The position numbers were made by a program, and so were the translations under genes. Positions 31,764-42,807 of a DNA stretch of 64,000 bases are shown here, piece by piece. The notes beneath the pieces were generated by a model. The model had not been told where the DNA came from. It worked only from the letters and a program-made list of their open reading frames with translations, and ran no database searches. The stretch is from Pectinophora gossypiella. Its lineage: Eukaryota; Arthropoda; Insecta; Lepidoptera; Gelechiidae. Location of the stretch: assembly GCF_024362695.1 (NCBI RefSeq), contig NC_065422.1, forward strand, positions 8,245,534-8,309,533, in the 5' to 3' direction. Position 1 is the first letter of the stretch; each line of letters opens with the position of its first letter.

Positions 31764-31799
<36 letters not shown>
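31764..31799. repeat. (CA)18 microsatellite
   Basis: 36 bases of uninterrupted CA repeat, the longest perfect dinucleotide run in the window; likely polymorphic. Confidence 0.97.
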
Positions 31800-31801
<2 letters not shown>

Positions 31802-32012
31802 TACTGCAAATAACACTGTAATCGAATAAAATGTAGAGGATTGAAATAAAACGTCTCCTTATGTCAATTCTTTACCCCTGGGTCGTAATTGGAAACTGTT
31901 GCAACACAATTTGCCAAGCACCTGCAATGGAAATGTACTTCATTCTCCCTCAGTCTGATTGAGCATGTTGGTGCCCAGGAGAGGGACGTATACAGGCTAT
32001 TTTCTGTACCCA

Positions 32013-32135
32013 AAGGTTGCCTGGAAGAAACTGCTACACGAGCAATATAGCTGCCTGTTGTGCCTTTTTGTATCTGTTGTCCTTATTTCCGTATCTTGTG
32101 TCAATTGTGCTTAATAAAGTATTTTATCTATCTAT
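32013..32135 (+). mobile_element. TL2 LINE tail
   Basis: GGTTGCCTGGAAGAAACTGC ... CTTAATAAAGTATTTTATC, ending in a CTAT run. A typical lepidopteran LINE 3' end with AATAAA. Confidence 0.78.
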
Positions 32136-32182
32136 TTTTGTTTTATAATGGATAAGAAAAGCTGTCACGGAGTGAACACCTC

Positions 32183-32335
32183 TTGGACGCAGGGGCAGAC
32201 CCAGGAAGCTGCAACGAAAAGACGACCTGTATGCGTTTGAGACGGATTGAAGAGAGGTCGCTCAGAACAGGGAGAAGGGGAAGCTCAGAGGGAGGCCTTT
32301 GCCCAGCAGTGGGACAATCAAGGCCAGTAAAAAAA
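32183..32335 (+). pseudogene. LN-H: LINE C-terminus (DDLDAF type)
   Basis: In frame from about 32190: RRGRPRKLQRKDDLYAFETD, TGA, REVAQNREKGKLR. A two-base insertion then shifts to EAFAQQWDNQGQ. The family normally reads GRPRKRWRDDLDAF...W...AFAQQWD. One stop and one frameshift. The last codons carry the CCCAGCAGTGGGAC sequence found in SINE tails. Confidence 0.8.
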
Positions 32336-33067
32336 TGGATAATAACAACTTTTTACCGCGTTTCATCGCAGATTTTCCTCATTAAATTTTTCGCCGTCAG
32401 AGAGGCTTTCAATAATGTGTCGATGGAACAGAAGATACGAAAGGAAATAAATAGCATAAACGCAGTTCAGATAAGTATACCTACTGACTTTTAAGCTAAC
32501 GTCATCCGTGCGATTTAACAAAACGTATTAGATGAAAGAAGCGGGAGAATTCGGATTTGATAGGGAAGAACTTTGATAATTCCTTTGCCGAACTGATATT
32601 TTTTCCAAAATGGCTGCTGACCTTGCATCACTCAAGGATAAGTGTTGTTGGTTTATTTTGGTTGCGGTACGACGGTGTTTACTAGATGATAGCCCTCAGC
32701 GCTCCATTTGTCCGGCCAAGTAGTTTCCAAACCTACAATATGTCAAGTCAAAATAAGTAACCATGGTGTCCTAGTGAAATAGTTCATTTTTGATTTGTCA
32801 TATCCCAGTAAAGAGCATAAAACTTATTTGCAATATTATTTCCAGCTATAATAAATTTGTTTCGTAGTAAACACGGTTATAGTGATTACTATAATATGAA
32901 TGGTACAGAAAGGAAGCGGTATTGGCCTAGATATGGTGTCGAAATACGACAGTCTATTCGATAGCTTGAGTGAACGGACTTCAAGGATGTTAATTCAGAG
33001 CTAGTGCTTGACAATACATACCTAAGAAAATGCAATGAGATACTTTTTAGGCTACGTTCCTAAAAAC
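32336..33067. other. Unrecognised, with a RetA scrap
   Basis: 32687-32752 is a plus-strand 3' RetA fragment (AGCGCTCCATTTGTCCGGCC). The rest is unmatched. Confidence 0.6.
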
Positions 33068-33079
33068 AATACTACTACT

Positions 33080-33357
33080 AGCCATAGAGGCCAGCCAATC
33101 AGCACGCGACACCAAACACTTCAGGACCCCGATACCGACCCCGTCGGCATGGTTGACGATTTCCCTCAATCAGCGCTTATCGCTATTGACCCACTAGGGT
33201 AGATTAATTCTTTTAAATATTTTCCTCTCAGACGACACCCTGAGCCGAGGTTCCGAACTGGGCACCTTCAGGCCTGTTGTCTTAAACGTTGTACCGGGTG
33301 GTTTAGCGCTCCCCATTTGTCCGGCCAAGTAGTTAATAAAGTCACGTCAAAAAAAAA
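33080..33357 (+). mobile_element. RetA, full length, 12-base target duplication
   Basis: AATACTACTACT flanks it at 33068-33079 and 33358-33369. It starts AGCCATAGAGGCCAGCCAAT and ends in an A-run. The start lies within a few bases of the start at 47391, so the family has a defined 5' end. Part of the 3' half is deleted (GTTAATAAAGTCACG). Confidence 0.9.
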
Positions 33358-33368
33358 AATACTACTAC

Positions 33369-33606
33369 TCAGTCTGTATCCACCCACTGCTGGGTATAGA
33401 CCTCCTCTCTTTCACGCAATCCTTTCCGGTCCTGTGCAAGTCTCATCCATTGCTTTCCTGGTATACCTCACAATGTCATCTGACCACCGGGCTGATGGTC
33501 TGCCTCGATATTGCATAACATCCCTTGGCCACCATTCAGTAACAGCCTTAGTATGGACTAAGGCAACAACATAATGGCTGTTGTCTTCCCGTCGTTGTAT
33601 TGTCAA
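33369..33606 (-). pseudogene. LN-D: RTE LINE C-terminus
   Basis: Upstream frame: VTEWWPRDVMQYRGRPSARW, SDDIVRYTRKAMDE. Downstream, in another frame: MRLAQDRKGLREREEVYTQQ, WVDTD, stop at 33369. One frameshift joins them. The canonical form is GRPxxRWSDDI ... WMRLAQDRxxW ... TQQW. The same family has a plus-strand scrap at 59310-59390. Confidence 0.82.
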
Positions 33607-34279
33607 AAACAGTTTTCTAGATAACAGACTTAATATGGCATCTTTTATTTTGTTTTTGAGTATAAATAATAGCCCTTTTTATTACTCCCAGGCACAATTA
33701 CATCTTCCATCCAGCATTCTGATCAAAATAAAGAAAAGCAATATATGTAACAACATAATTCTTACATAATGTGATCCAAATAACAAGCAACAATTATTTT
33801 TATAATGTTTTTCTACTCCTCTACTTTAATCTGGCATTTAAATAACCAAAAAGTCTAATATAAGTACATACATAATTAAACTCTTTGAAAAAGTGTACGC
33901 TCTATGGCCTATAAAAGCATTGTTTACAAAGTGTAACTGTACTATAATGTCGCCAAAAAAGCATTGTTGTTGTTTTTTTTTTTTGACCTGGAAACTGGCA
34001 CCTTTACTTTGTTTGGTGCCATAGATATACTATAAAAAAAAAGTATACATTTGCCGCCATTTATCCGCGCGTTGGAAAATAAATTGGAAAATTTTTGTGT
34101 TTCGTTTCAAAACACTAAAAAGTATAAAATATAATATCAACACTGCAGTAAAACCTACCAATGTACCCAATATTACCATATCACACAATACCATTCAAAA
34201 TTTACATCTTCATTTTTATAAATAAAATTTTTCTTTGTATAATTTTTGTTTCATTTAAAATTACGTCGTCGTAGAAAAA
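33607..34279. other. No recognised feature
   Basis: AT-rich with T-runs; no partner. Confidence 0.4.
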
Positions 34280-34416
34280 GTATTGTATGCAACGTTGTAT
34301 AACTAGGTCAAAAAATGCTCGTGGCGTCTCTTATTGCGATGTTCGCCAAGGCTCACATCGCAACTCACGCCACTCGCATTTTTTGACCCTTCTTATACAA
34401 CTGTTGCATAAAATAC
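34280..34416. mobile_element. Hairpin MITE
   Basis: Arms 34280-34342 and 34355-34416 (62-63 bases, few mismatches, e.g. GTATTGTATGCAACGTTGTA against GTATTTTATGCAACAGTTGT). The inner arms contain GTCAAAAAATGC and GCGATGT. It lies 130 bases from the LTR element. Confidence 0.75.
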
Positions 34417-34545
34417 TATTCTGCTATTACATTGTATTTTTGAATAATTATGTACCCGAGTCAAGAGAAAACTGGTAATTATCACGTTAAAGCTGTACAA
34501 CGCTATCTATTTTGTTTTTGGTGTTCGTAGCCTGAAAAGTGCCTC

Positions 34546-34681
34546 TGCACTGTGGGACGTCGGAGTTGTGGAGTTAAATAAGAGACGTGTGTCTTCTAAG
34601 ACGGTCGTTTATTGTCTGTTTATGGATAATGACATATAACATAGATATGTATATTACATGGGTGTGGAGGTACACACTACA
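34546..34681 (-). repeat. 3' LTR
   Basis: 136 bases, identical to 39420-39555. On the minus strand it starts TGTAGTGTGTACCTCCACAC and ends CCCACAGTGCA. It contains AATAAA (plus TTTATT at 34608-34613), a plausible polyadenylation signal. Confidence 0.95.
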
Positions 34682-34694
34682 CCTCCCTTCTTTT
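34682..34694 (-). other. Polypurine tract
   Basis: AAAAGAAGGGAGG on the minus strand, directly upstream of the 3' LTR, where plus-strand DNA synthesis would be primed. Confidence 0.85.
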
Positions 34695-35758
34695 AGAGAA
34701 AAAAAAAATACAAGTTAATTATTTTTTTTTTACACATTCATACTTATATAAAAAGGCAAATGTTACTATGACTCATAATTTTAAGTTCGGTGCAATATAT
34801 ATATTTTTTTCTAATTTACCTTTTTTTTATTTATAACCTCATTTGTATTATTGTCACCTAAATTTCATTTAACAAATCACAATAATATATTATGCAGTAT
34901 TACCTGTATATTATGAAAGTGTATTTTTGTTCGTACATAATCAATTCTAATTCATTTTATAAAAATAATCCTTAGTAATGAAAACAATAATATGATATCG
35001 ATGATAAGTAACATTTTTAAAAATTACACATACAAAGCAATTAAAGCAATTTTAATAACTGAAATGACCACTGTTCCTTATGAAAATTGTATTATTATAT
35101 TTGTTTCTATACGATACATTATACCTATACATACTTTATCTATCATTAAGACCTGATTTTTTTTAAGTAAAATTAACTGGTCTATCGGAAAAATAATGGA
35201 AATGTTACCGCCTTAAAATCTTAACACTATCATAACTATCTTAACATTTGATTACAATAATATTCTTACAATATAATAATAACAACAATGCATAGATATT
35301 TACTTTTATTTTTATTAATTTTATTTCTAATGGTGTTTTTTATTTATTTATTTAATAACTATATTTTTATTCATATTTATAATATTTTTTTCATTATAAT
35401 GAATATATACTTATTAAGATTATAGTATTAGGATTACAAAAGACGTAGGTACGTACCGTTCATGATCTATTAATTTATTTTGTCAAATCTAAAATCAGAT
35501 TGAACACTTTTTCATTTTAAACAATTCTCTTATTCTGTCCCTTGCTGCTTATTCAACTTTTTTCTTTCATTTTTAATATTCATTATTTACTTAATACTTC
35601 TTTATCGCTACTTTATGCATTATCGCAACTTGCACAGCCTCTCCTTCTAATGCAGTATCGCACAACCAACTCACACAACCTGGCCTTTTAATACAGTTGG
35701 CGCAACTCACACAACAACCAACACACACAACTTACAAAAACAACTTCCAAATGCCTTT
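34695..35758. other. LARD interior, distal part
   Basis: Very AT-rich, T-rich on the plus strand, no reading frame. 35630-35755 contains CACACAAC-type repeats leading into the minisatellite. Confidence 0.6.
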
Positions 35759-36003
35759 TAATGATTCCTATCAAAACCTTTTAATGTAATATCTCCTCCT
35801 ACCAAATTCTTTAATGCCATATCTATTCCTATCAAATACTTTAATGCAATATCTCCTCCTACCAAATCCTTTAATGCAATATCGATTCCTATCAAATCAT
35901 TTAATGCAATATCTCCTAGTACCAAACCTTTTGATGCAATATCTATTCCTATCAAACACTTTAATGCAATATCTCCTCCTACCAAACCTTTAATGCAATA
36001 TCG
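35759..36003 (-). repeat. Minisatellite inside the LARD
   Basis: About eight 30-base units alternating between two types, one with TCTCCTCCTACCAAA and one with ATTCCTATCAAA, giving a 60-base higher-order period. On the minus strand it is open for about 83 codons and encodes alternating LVGGDIALK and LIGIDIALK decapeptide-like repeats. It may be incidental. Confidence 0.85.
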
Positions 36004-37221
36004 GTACACTTAATACCATCCCTTTGGTATTTTATTTTGAGTAGCCGGCTACTTACTCGTATTATATTTATTCATTTATTTATATTATTATATTTATATG
36101 AGGTACTCTTCTTTCATTTATTATAATTATTTATTCATTTATTGGTAACATAGTGCTCAATATGGATTGTGCGCACATCCTTATTTACAATTGTGGTCAT
36201 TTTTAAGTCTCATTTGGACACCAACTTATCTCACGGAGAATACTCGATTACACCATGATCGAATGGAAGGATCTGACCCACAATGTATTATCTATAGGGT
36301 CAGAATTAAGACAACTACATAAAGGTCTCCAACAGCATTCTCAGAGGAAGCTCGTTCACACTGTGACAAACGGAAGGACCTGAACCCTATGTACCTCATA
36401 CGTGTACCACATATTGAATAAATCCTTACTTTCTTTTTACGTTTTACTCTCATTCCTATTTTGAGCTTTCAATTTCATATCGAACTTTTCTTCAGTACAT
36501 TCCTTCCATTAAATTGAAATAACGCTTTAGCTAATAAAACATTCGTGTTGCACTTGGGTGATCAGTCCAGTTGCTTACGTAAGCTTATCTACCAAAGTGT
36601 TAATAACATTTTTAAGTCATTTCGCGAAGCTAACTAAAGCATTTTTTTTTTATAATTCCACTTACTACATACATTTTTTTTCGCATGAAAATGATTATTT
36701 TGTTTAAAAACATCATCATTCCTAAATTCGAAACGCGTCTCTACTAATCGAAAGGACGAACGGTACCTACTAAATATACACAATAAACATTAAAATCCAA
36801 AAAATATTTAAATATATATATTATCTACTGATCACGAATACACATCATGATTACGTTCCCAGTTACTTGAGCTGGAGCGAAGTAGAAATATTTGAGATCG
36901 TCAGCTAAAATCAAATTGCGACGTTACTAAGCTCTATCCTTTATACTGGTGAGTAATTGTACATATACAATAAACACTAAACAAATATATTCTTATTTTT
37001 ATTTAATAATGTAGACCTTCTTGTCCTGACTTATGAATTTTATAATGCTGCTCAGTTCGAAGTGAACCTATATTTTTACAGAATATTAATGAATAACAAA
37101 ATCAATTACTTAATTGAAATAATACTTTAAGTGTAAACATTTAACTAGAAAAAGTAACTGTTCTCAAAAATGAAAAGCTGAAAGATAAACGACACTGATC
37201 AAATATAATAATTTAATTATT
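36004..37221. other. LARD interior, middle part
   Basis: AT-rich; 36160-36420 is a GC-richer patch with no coding signal. Nothing else recognised. Confidence 0.55.
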
Positions 37222-37300
37222 GACTGTGAACAGGAATCGAACCTGTAACGTGTAGCCATTTGCAGGGCTATTTTAATCAACCAGCTATTCGAGCTTCTAT
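37222..37300 (-). pseudogene. tRNA-Cys(GCA)-like relic in the LARD
   Basis: On the minus strand ACAGGTTCGATTCCTGT forms a perfect T arm with 5-base stem and 7-base loop. TAGCCCTGCAAATGGCTA forms an anticodon-like stem around GCA, but with an 8-base loop. TAGCTGGTTGA resembles a D arm. The 3' strand TTCACAGTCA has no matching 5' acceptor strand. So it is tRNA-like but not functional as it stands. Confidence 0.45.
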
Positions 37301-39402
37301 GCAACTATCTTGCATACAACTGCAACGTAAGCGAATTGTTCTATTGCAATAACAAGTATCCAGTGACGCTTTAAGCAGAATGATAAACGATGATATATTT
37401 TTGTATGATTGTACCTACTTATCATGTTTTATTTCTAATTTTACGACTTTTACCTGCTTAATAGTTTTATTGTTTCCTAAAGTTCTTCATCAAGTTATCT
37501 ACGTATGGTTTTCTGTGGTTAAAATAATTATTAATGGATAAGTTAATAATCAATCACGAAATAACGTATATAATATTATTTAATGTAATAAAGTGAAATG
37601 GAATTTATCTATTCGTCATGTTTAAGTTTACATAATAGATTTGTTTATATCTACAATTTTAACTGTGAATCAGAAAATACTGGATAGCTCCCAATAGTAG
37701 TAGTTGTATGGAAAATTAGGAATGTTTTTATATTGTTTCTATTAATATTCGCTACTAAAATAATTATCATTAAACATTGTATGAAATAACAACACTCAAT
37801 GGTATAAAAAATGAAATTGCATACTTATTGAAATTATTTACTTTCATTACGAATTAGAAGAGAATGAAATCTATGTGTGCTAAAAAGTTATTTAGTCACA
37901 TAGAATATGTTAATATATTTTGGATAACTTTTAATAATCGTCACGTTTAAACAAAAATGCTAATTCTAAACAAAATGATGAGCTGCTGAATATCTACTGT
38001 TTACACTTACCTTTTCAGGAAATACTGTTAGTCTGTAACTCAAAACACAAGATTACACAAGTGATCAAATAAATGTGCCTAGACTGATAATTGATAAAAC
38101 TCTTTCCTATATTACTTACTCCACTGCTAATTGGTTCTGAATTGGTATTAAGTACTTCGTAAATTATCGAAATTCAGAGAGAAAAAAAAAATACAGTCAT
38201 AAACATGTTAAAATGTTCAATTCTGTAGTTTACGTTTTGAAAGTAATTCCGTACTACGTGTATATATTTATTAACGTTGAACGATTGTTAATTCTATATA
38301 AAATTTTCTTTTAAACCGCCTACCAAAAAAACGTAATCAAAATCAAATCGTAAAGTAAAATATATTCGAATGGAATTTCCATTTTTTTGAAAATAAAATG
38401 AGTTAAGAAGATACATTATAAGTACAATTATTAACGAAATATACATTTATATTTAGATAGTAATAGCATAAAATTTTAAAAACGTTATGAATTAAAACTA
38501 TGCATTGTTATTATAAACGCTAAACACGAAGGCTTATAGTACGTATTAGACTTATATTTAAATATAAGAAATGATATATGAATATGCAAAGAAAAATAGT
38601 CTTCAAATGCCCTTAATAGGGTCAGGTGCGCACCTATTTAGATTAATTTTATAAATGCTTAAAAATAATTCGATTAACTTGAAGCTTACAAACATTACAT
38701 CATATTTTACTAAGTGAATTAAAAAAAATGTTCAATGAAAGTGGTGATTTTCAAACCAAGAGTCACTTTCATATATTTTTAAAATAAATCGTAAATACCT
38801 CTTCTTCATTCTTGATAAAATTTAAAATAATGTGGTAGCCGCATCTGAACCGAATTTATAAAATGTTGTTAACCACTTTTCCGTAATGATAAACTCGCAA
38901 GCCGATGATTTCGCACAACTCCCGGCTGCCTCCTCATCAGACACCATCTACACCATCAACCGGCTGCCTGCATCTTATCTCCTCTTATATCCGACTCGAA
39001 CAATACTCCGCTGGATGGCTCTCTGATCTTCCTTAATTCCATCTTCCATCACCATAAGTTGATTACCGCACCACATTTTTACTTGTTATATTTATTTAAT
39101 TTTGCCGATAGTCCAAATCTTCTTGTATTTATTTGGTATTTTAACGCTTTTCATTATATTTAATTTCTTGATTAGTAGCTATGTTATTTTATTTTAAGTA
39201 ATCTAAATTATTAGTATCCTATATTTTCTTATGTATTAAAACTTAATTTTATGTGCACTGTATTTTTAAATTGTTCTTTGTACCCGGTCCCATATTTGTT
39301 TTTTTTTTATATTTAGTATTTACTATTTTATGGTTTTTTTTAAGTCCTTTTTACTCGCACATTTCACTATTGTAACTCGTGCGCAGCGCCGCCGTAAGGC
39401 AG
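37301..39402. other. LARD interior, proximal part
   Basis: AT-rich without reading frames. 38890-39060 is a less AT-rich patch just downstream (minus strand) of the leader. Nothing recognised. Confidence 0.55.
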
Positions 39403-39419
39403 CACTGGCAGGGTCGCCA
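39403..39419 (-). other. Primer-binding site
   Basis: TGGCGACCCTGCCAGTG on the minus strand, immediately after the 5' LTR. It begins with the TGG complementary to a tRNA CCA end and closely resembles the complement of the 3' end of an insect tRNA-Arg(ACG), with about one mismatch in the first 15 bases from memory. Confidence 0.82.
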
Positions 39420-39555
39420 TGCACTGTGGGACGTCGGAGTTGTGGAGTTAAATAAGAGACGTGTGTCTTCTAAGACGGTCGTTTATTGTCTGTTTATGGA
39501 TAATGACATATAACATAGATATGTATATTACATGGGTGTGGAGGTACACACTACA
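39420..39555 (-). repeat. 5' LTR
   Basis: Identical in all 136 bases to 34546-34681. It is the upstream LTR because the PBS adjoins it. Confidence 0.95.
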
Positions 39556-39559
39556 CCTC

Positions 39560-39949
39560 GTTAAGATACCAACATTTTTCCAATGTTGTTACATCAAATG
39601 TAAACCTATTGGTACATTGGCTACTTGGCTATCATCATCAGTTGAAAAGAAGCCTTTATCATACCCGCGATCTTATAAGAAACAATTTACAAAAAAGTTA
39701 CATGAACCAGCATAAACCATGTCAGGGGTATTTAGCATGGTCTGATTCATCCTCCTCACTATTCGTTACGAAGTCACTATACTAAGACTAAGTTTACTTT
39801 AGTTTAAGAATACTAAGTTTAAAACTCGCGCTCTTAAACAAGTTCACTGATTTTAGCGGACCTAATTGACAAGTCATGATAATTATATGCTAAATCTGCA
39901 ACACTAGCGCCTGGGCCGCGACTGAGACTTTCGTGGCGTGGACTATACA
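39560..39949. other. No recognised feature
   Basis: 39755-39780 (CCTCCTCACTATTCGTTACG) looks like a stray end of a P element. Otherwise unmatched. Confidence 0.4.
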
Positions 39950-40430
39950 AGGTGTTAGTGACATCGTAACGAAAACTTTGAGGGATGATTCAGACCATTA
40001 TTCTGAGTTGATATCAAGTGGAATTTTCGTCGCAAAGGTATGAAACGGAAAATAATTTAAAAAACACTCAAATTTTCATGAATTTTCCGACAGGAAATTC
40101 AACTTGATATGAACTCAGAATTATGGCCTGAATCATCCCCCTCAGTATTCGTTACGGTGTCACTAACACCCATACCTACTTGTATTGCTACCGTATGAAC
40201 TTGTACGGGGTGTAAGTGACATCGTAACGAATACTGAGGGGGCTGATTTAGCTCATTATTCTGAATTAATATCAAGTGGAATTTTCGATCGCAAAAGTAT
40301 AGAATTGAAAATAATTAAAACAATACTAAAAAAAAACATGAATTGGCAACGGAAAATTCCACTTGATTTTAACTCAGAATCATGGTCTGAATCATCCCCC
40401 TCAGTATTCATTACGATGTCACTAACACCC
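39950..40430. mobile_element. Double-hairpin element P, copy 2 (dimer)
   Basis: Units 39950-40171 and 40207-40430, each a palindrome with AAGTGGAATTTTCG / AATTCCACTTGATAT arms. The linker 40172-40206 (ATACCTACTTGTATTGCTAC...) is the reverse-complement homologue of the linker in copy 1, so this dimer is in the opposite orientation. Confidence 0.88.
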
Positions 40431-40700
40431 AGTATATAAATACTGGTATTAGTTTTCTTTCCAGCCCAAGTCATATATGGAATTATTAACATCACTGCAG
40501 TATAAATCATAAGCAGTTGGTATATTTCACGTTGCGTTACTGAAGATCGTTAACCGAAATAGGGGTTTTCGATGTGGTTGATTTATGATCTGTTTGTGCA
40601 AGGGTATATTTTATAGATTACGTTTGATGGAAGGTGACTAGTATTTAGTCATGTACAGTGGCGGCCTTAGCAAAATAGGTGGAGCGAGACCTCGTAGTGG
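40431..40700. other. No recognised feature
   Basis: No repeat partner or coding signal. Confidence 0.35.
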
Positions 40701-40702
40701 TA

Positions 40703-40843
40703 CGGTCACGAGCATTAATATATATACACTTTGGTACCATGTCACATTAACTTTTTTGACAAATTGAACTGTAAGTCTTACTAAATGTCAAATATGTTAG
40801 TGCGACAGAGTTCTAAAGTGGGTACATTTATTGCTCATGACTG
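40703..40843. mobile_element. TA-flanked MITE R, copy 1
   Basis: 141 bases between TA dinucleotides (40701-40702, 40844-40845). Termini CGGTCACGAGCATTAATAT and, on the other strand, CAGTCATGAGCAATAAATG. TA duplications and short inverted ends fit a Tc1/mariner-type MITE. Nearly the same sequence is nested at 46081. Confidence 0.88.
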
Positions 40844-41069
40844 TACCCCTCAGCCCCTTAAAATATTTTTTGTTTCGATTAGTTTACAGGTACCTGAATA
40901 AACCTATTTAAACCTTTTAAGAATGTTGTTTATGGCCACCCTATATGAGTTTTATGTGGCCGCAATCTAACCCGATGAAGGTAGTTTGTGACCAGGGTGA
41001 ACCAGTTGATTCCCCCCCCCCCCTTCAGCCCACACCCCGCACCGCCCTAGGGCAGACAAACTTAAAATG

Positions 41070-41286
41070 TCAATGTGGTTCTGTGAGTAACCGGCTTGTT
41101 TCTCAAATGGGAGCGCCATTTCGATTCCCGGTACTGGACTTGCATCAATAACTTATTCATTTGTTTAAGTGCAATTTGTCCATTTGTAGATATAGACGAC
41201 GATACGGCTCACCACCTATCATGTTGGTGTAACGGAAAGCTCAAGTGAAGCGTACTCAGTTCATCTTGCGATGGATGTTGACTCTA
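41070..41286 (+). mobile_element. SINE-T4, nearly full length
   Basis: Head CAATGTGGTTCTGTGAGTAA with B-box-like TTCGATTCCCG, then GACGATACGGCTCACCACCT and GTTCATCTTGCGATGGATGT. It stops at CTCTAACT where MITE T begins. A 13-C run lies just upstream (about 41011-41023). Confidence 0.8.
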
Positions 41287-41435
41287 ACTAAAAAGGCCGC
41301 ATTGAAGCAATTCATTTTAAAAATCAATATTGCAGTTTAACATTTGCGCTTAGAAAAGTAAGAGTGCAATGTCGACAAATGGCATAACTATCATGTTTGT
41401 TTTTTTAATGAATTGCTTCAATATGGCCTCTTTAG
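41287..41435. mobile_element. Hairpin MITE T
   Basis: Ends CTAAAAAGGCCGCATTGAAG and, on the other strand, CTAAAGAGGCCATATTGAAG. The inverted arms are about 35 bases and the element 149 bases. It abuts the truncated end of SINE-T4. A partial copy is at 24688-24750. Confidence 0.78.
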
Positions 41436-41843
41436 ACCCCCTGCTCTAACCTTTCCCCGTGACCATGAGTTGTGTACTTCTATTGTGTATGAGCTCTATA
41501 AATGAGCAGGAATAAGTTTTTATTATTATTATTATATACTGTTTAAATGTCAATAATGGCAGTATAAAATTTCATACTCAACTTTTAATACTTAAGCCAC
41601 GACGTCGGGGCGGAGCGACATAAATGTAGAATTTCAATAGCTGAAAAATTTTATGTCTATAAAATCCCCTTTCCATTTCTCGTTCAAAGGTCGATCGCTT
41701 GGTGCAGGAGATAACATTCAATGGCATTCCATCGCGTACACAATAGTGCTTCTCCTTGTATGGATAGTTGGGTAGACTCGTGTAGGGTTAAACCGGTTAT
41801 TTGAACCGGATTATTTGGTAAATACTGGTTATTACCAGAATTT

Positions 41844-42189
41844 CATCATCTCCCTAGCATTATCCCGCAGGGTCCGCCTACCTAACCTGAAGGATTTGAC
41901 AGGTCCGGTTTTTTACAGAAGCGACTGCCTGTCTGACCATCGAACCCGCGAAGGGAAAACCAGCCTAATACAAGTTAGGTCACATACCTCCGAAAATGCA
42001 TTTCTCGGGAACGTGAGTTTCCTTACGATGTTTTCCTTCACCGCTGAGCACGTGATAATCATTTATTAATCATGAATTCGAAAACAAATTCGACAATCAT
42101 TGGTTTAGGCCTGTAATCTGTATGACTAGATTCGAACCTGCGACCTCAAAGTGGGAGGCAAACGTTCTACTAGCTGGGCTACCAGAGCT
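41844..42189 (-). mobile_element. SINE-T3, complete, with 18-base target duplication
   Basis: TGGTTATTACCAGAATTT flanks it at 41826-41843 and 42190-42207. On the minus strand the head AAGCTCTGGTAGCCCAGCTA includes a B box GGTTCGAATC. It is well preserved apart from about 10 missing bases near the tail (GGATAATGCTAGGGAGATG). Confidence 0.95.
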
Positions 42190-42207
42190 TGGTTATTACC
42201 AGAATTT

Positions 42208-42807
42208 AATGAAAAAAAAACATTAAGTAGCTCGCATTTAAGATTTTTACTACTAATAGTAATAGTAAAGGTTTGAGTCTGATTCGTACTATAATTTGCC
42301 TTACATCAATGTTGATAATTTGATAATGCTCTACTGCTTTATTGTCATTAGATGCAAAAATCTGGATTCCTTCTCATTTCCTTGTAAATAAACTTATTTT
42401 TAAAATAGCCAAGCCATAAACATTCATTTCTTTAAACCATAGCAATTACGCTAGCGCCACTAGAAAACAAAACCGGTCATTAAGACCCTTAATAAAGTTA
42501 CCCGTGTAAAATCCGGACCCGGGTGTAAGTCGTTAACCGGTTAAAAACTACTGACGGAAAACCAGTTTTCTTCCCGAGAAACGTAAAAAAATCACTCAGA
42601 ATTATCCCAGTTAACTCTCCATGAAATCTTACCATTAATCTTGCAGACTTTTCGAGAGAGAAATAGGAGGATACATTAATGTAAACGATGGTGCTTATAC
42701 TATAGTACCCGGTTTCTTTTTTAAAGGCGGTTAGAGGCGAAGTCTCGAGAACATTCCGTAGTATGTTTTGTACAATACAAACATACATAACTATCATCAT
42801 CACTAAT
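42208..42807. other. No recognised feature
   Basis: Contains an open minus frame (42498-42860) without family resemblance. No repeats matched. Confidence 0.35.

Larger units (their letters stand above)
34546..39555 (-). mobile_element. LTR retrotransposon with non-coding interior (LARD-like)
   Basis: Two identical 136-base LTRs (34546-34681, 39420-39555), each TG...CA on the minus strand, flanked by the 4-base duplication CCTC (34542-34545, 39556-39559). The PBS (39403-39419) and PPT (34682-34694) are correctly placed for the minus strand. The 4738-base interior is AT-rich with stops in every frame. The only frame above 60 codons is the minisatellite. There is no protease, reverse transcriptase, RNase H or integrase. 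A 4-base duplication suits Ty3/Gypsy-type integrase supplied in trans. Identical LTRs imply recent insertion or gene conversion. Confidence 0.93.

Noticed and set aside
31764..31799. CRISPR or other spaced repeat array
   Set aside because: It is an ordinary (CA)n microsatellite. No spaced direct repeats of CRISPR type occur anywhere in the window.
34546..39559. Reading the LTR element on the plus strand with 140-base repeats
   Set aside because: The repeats match over 140 bases, but only the minus-strand reading gives TG...CA ends, a PBS, a PPT and a 4-base duplication. The extra CCTC belongs to the PPT on one side and to the target on the other.
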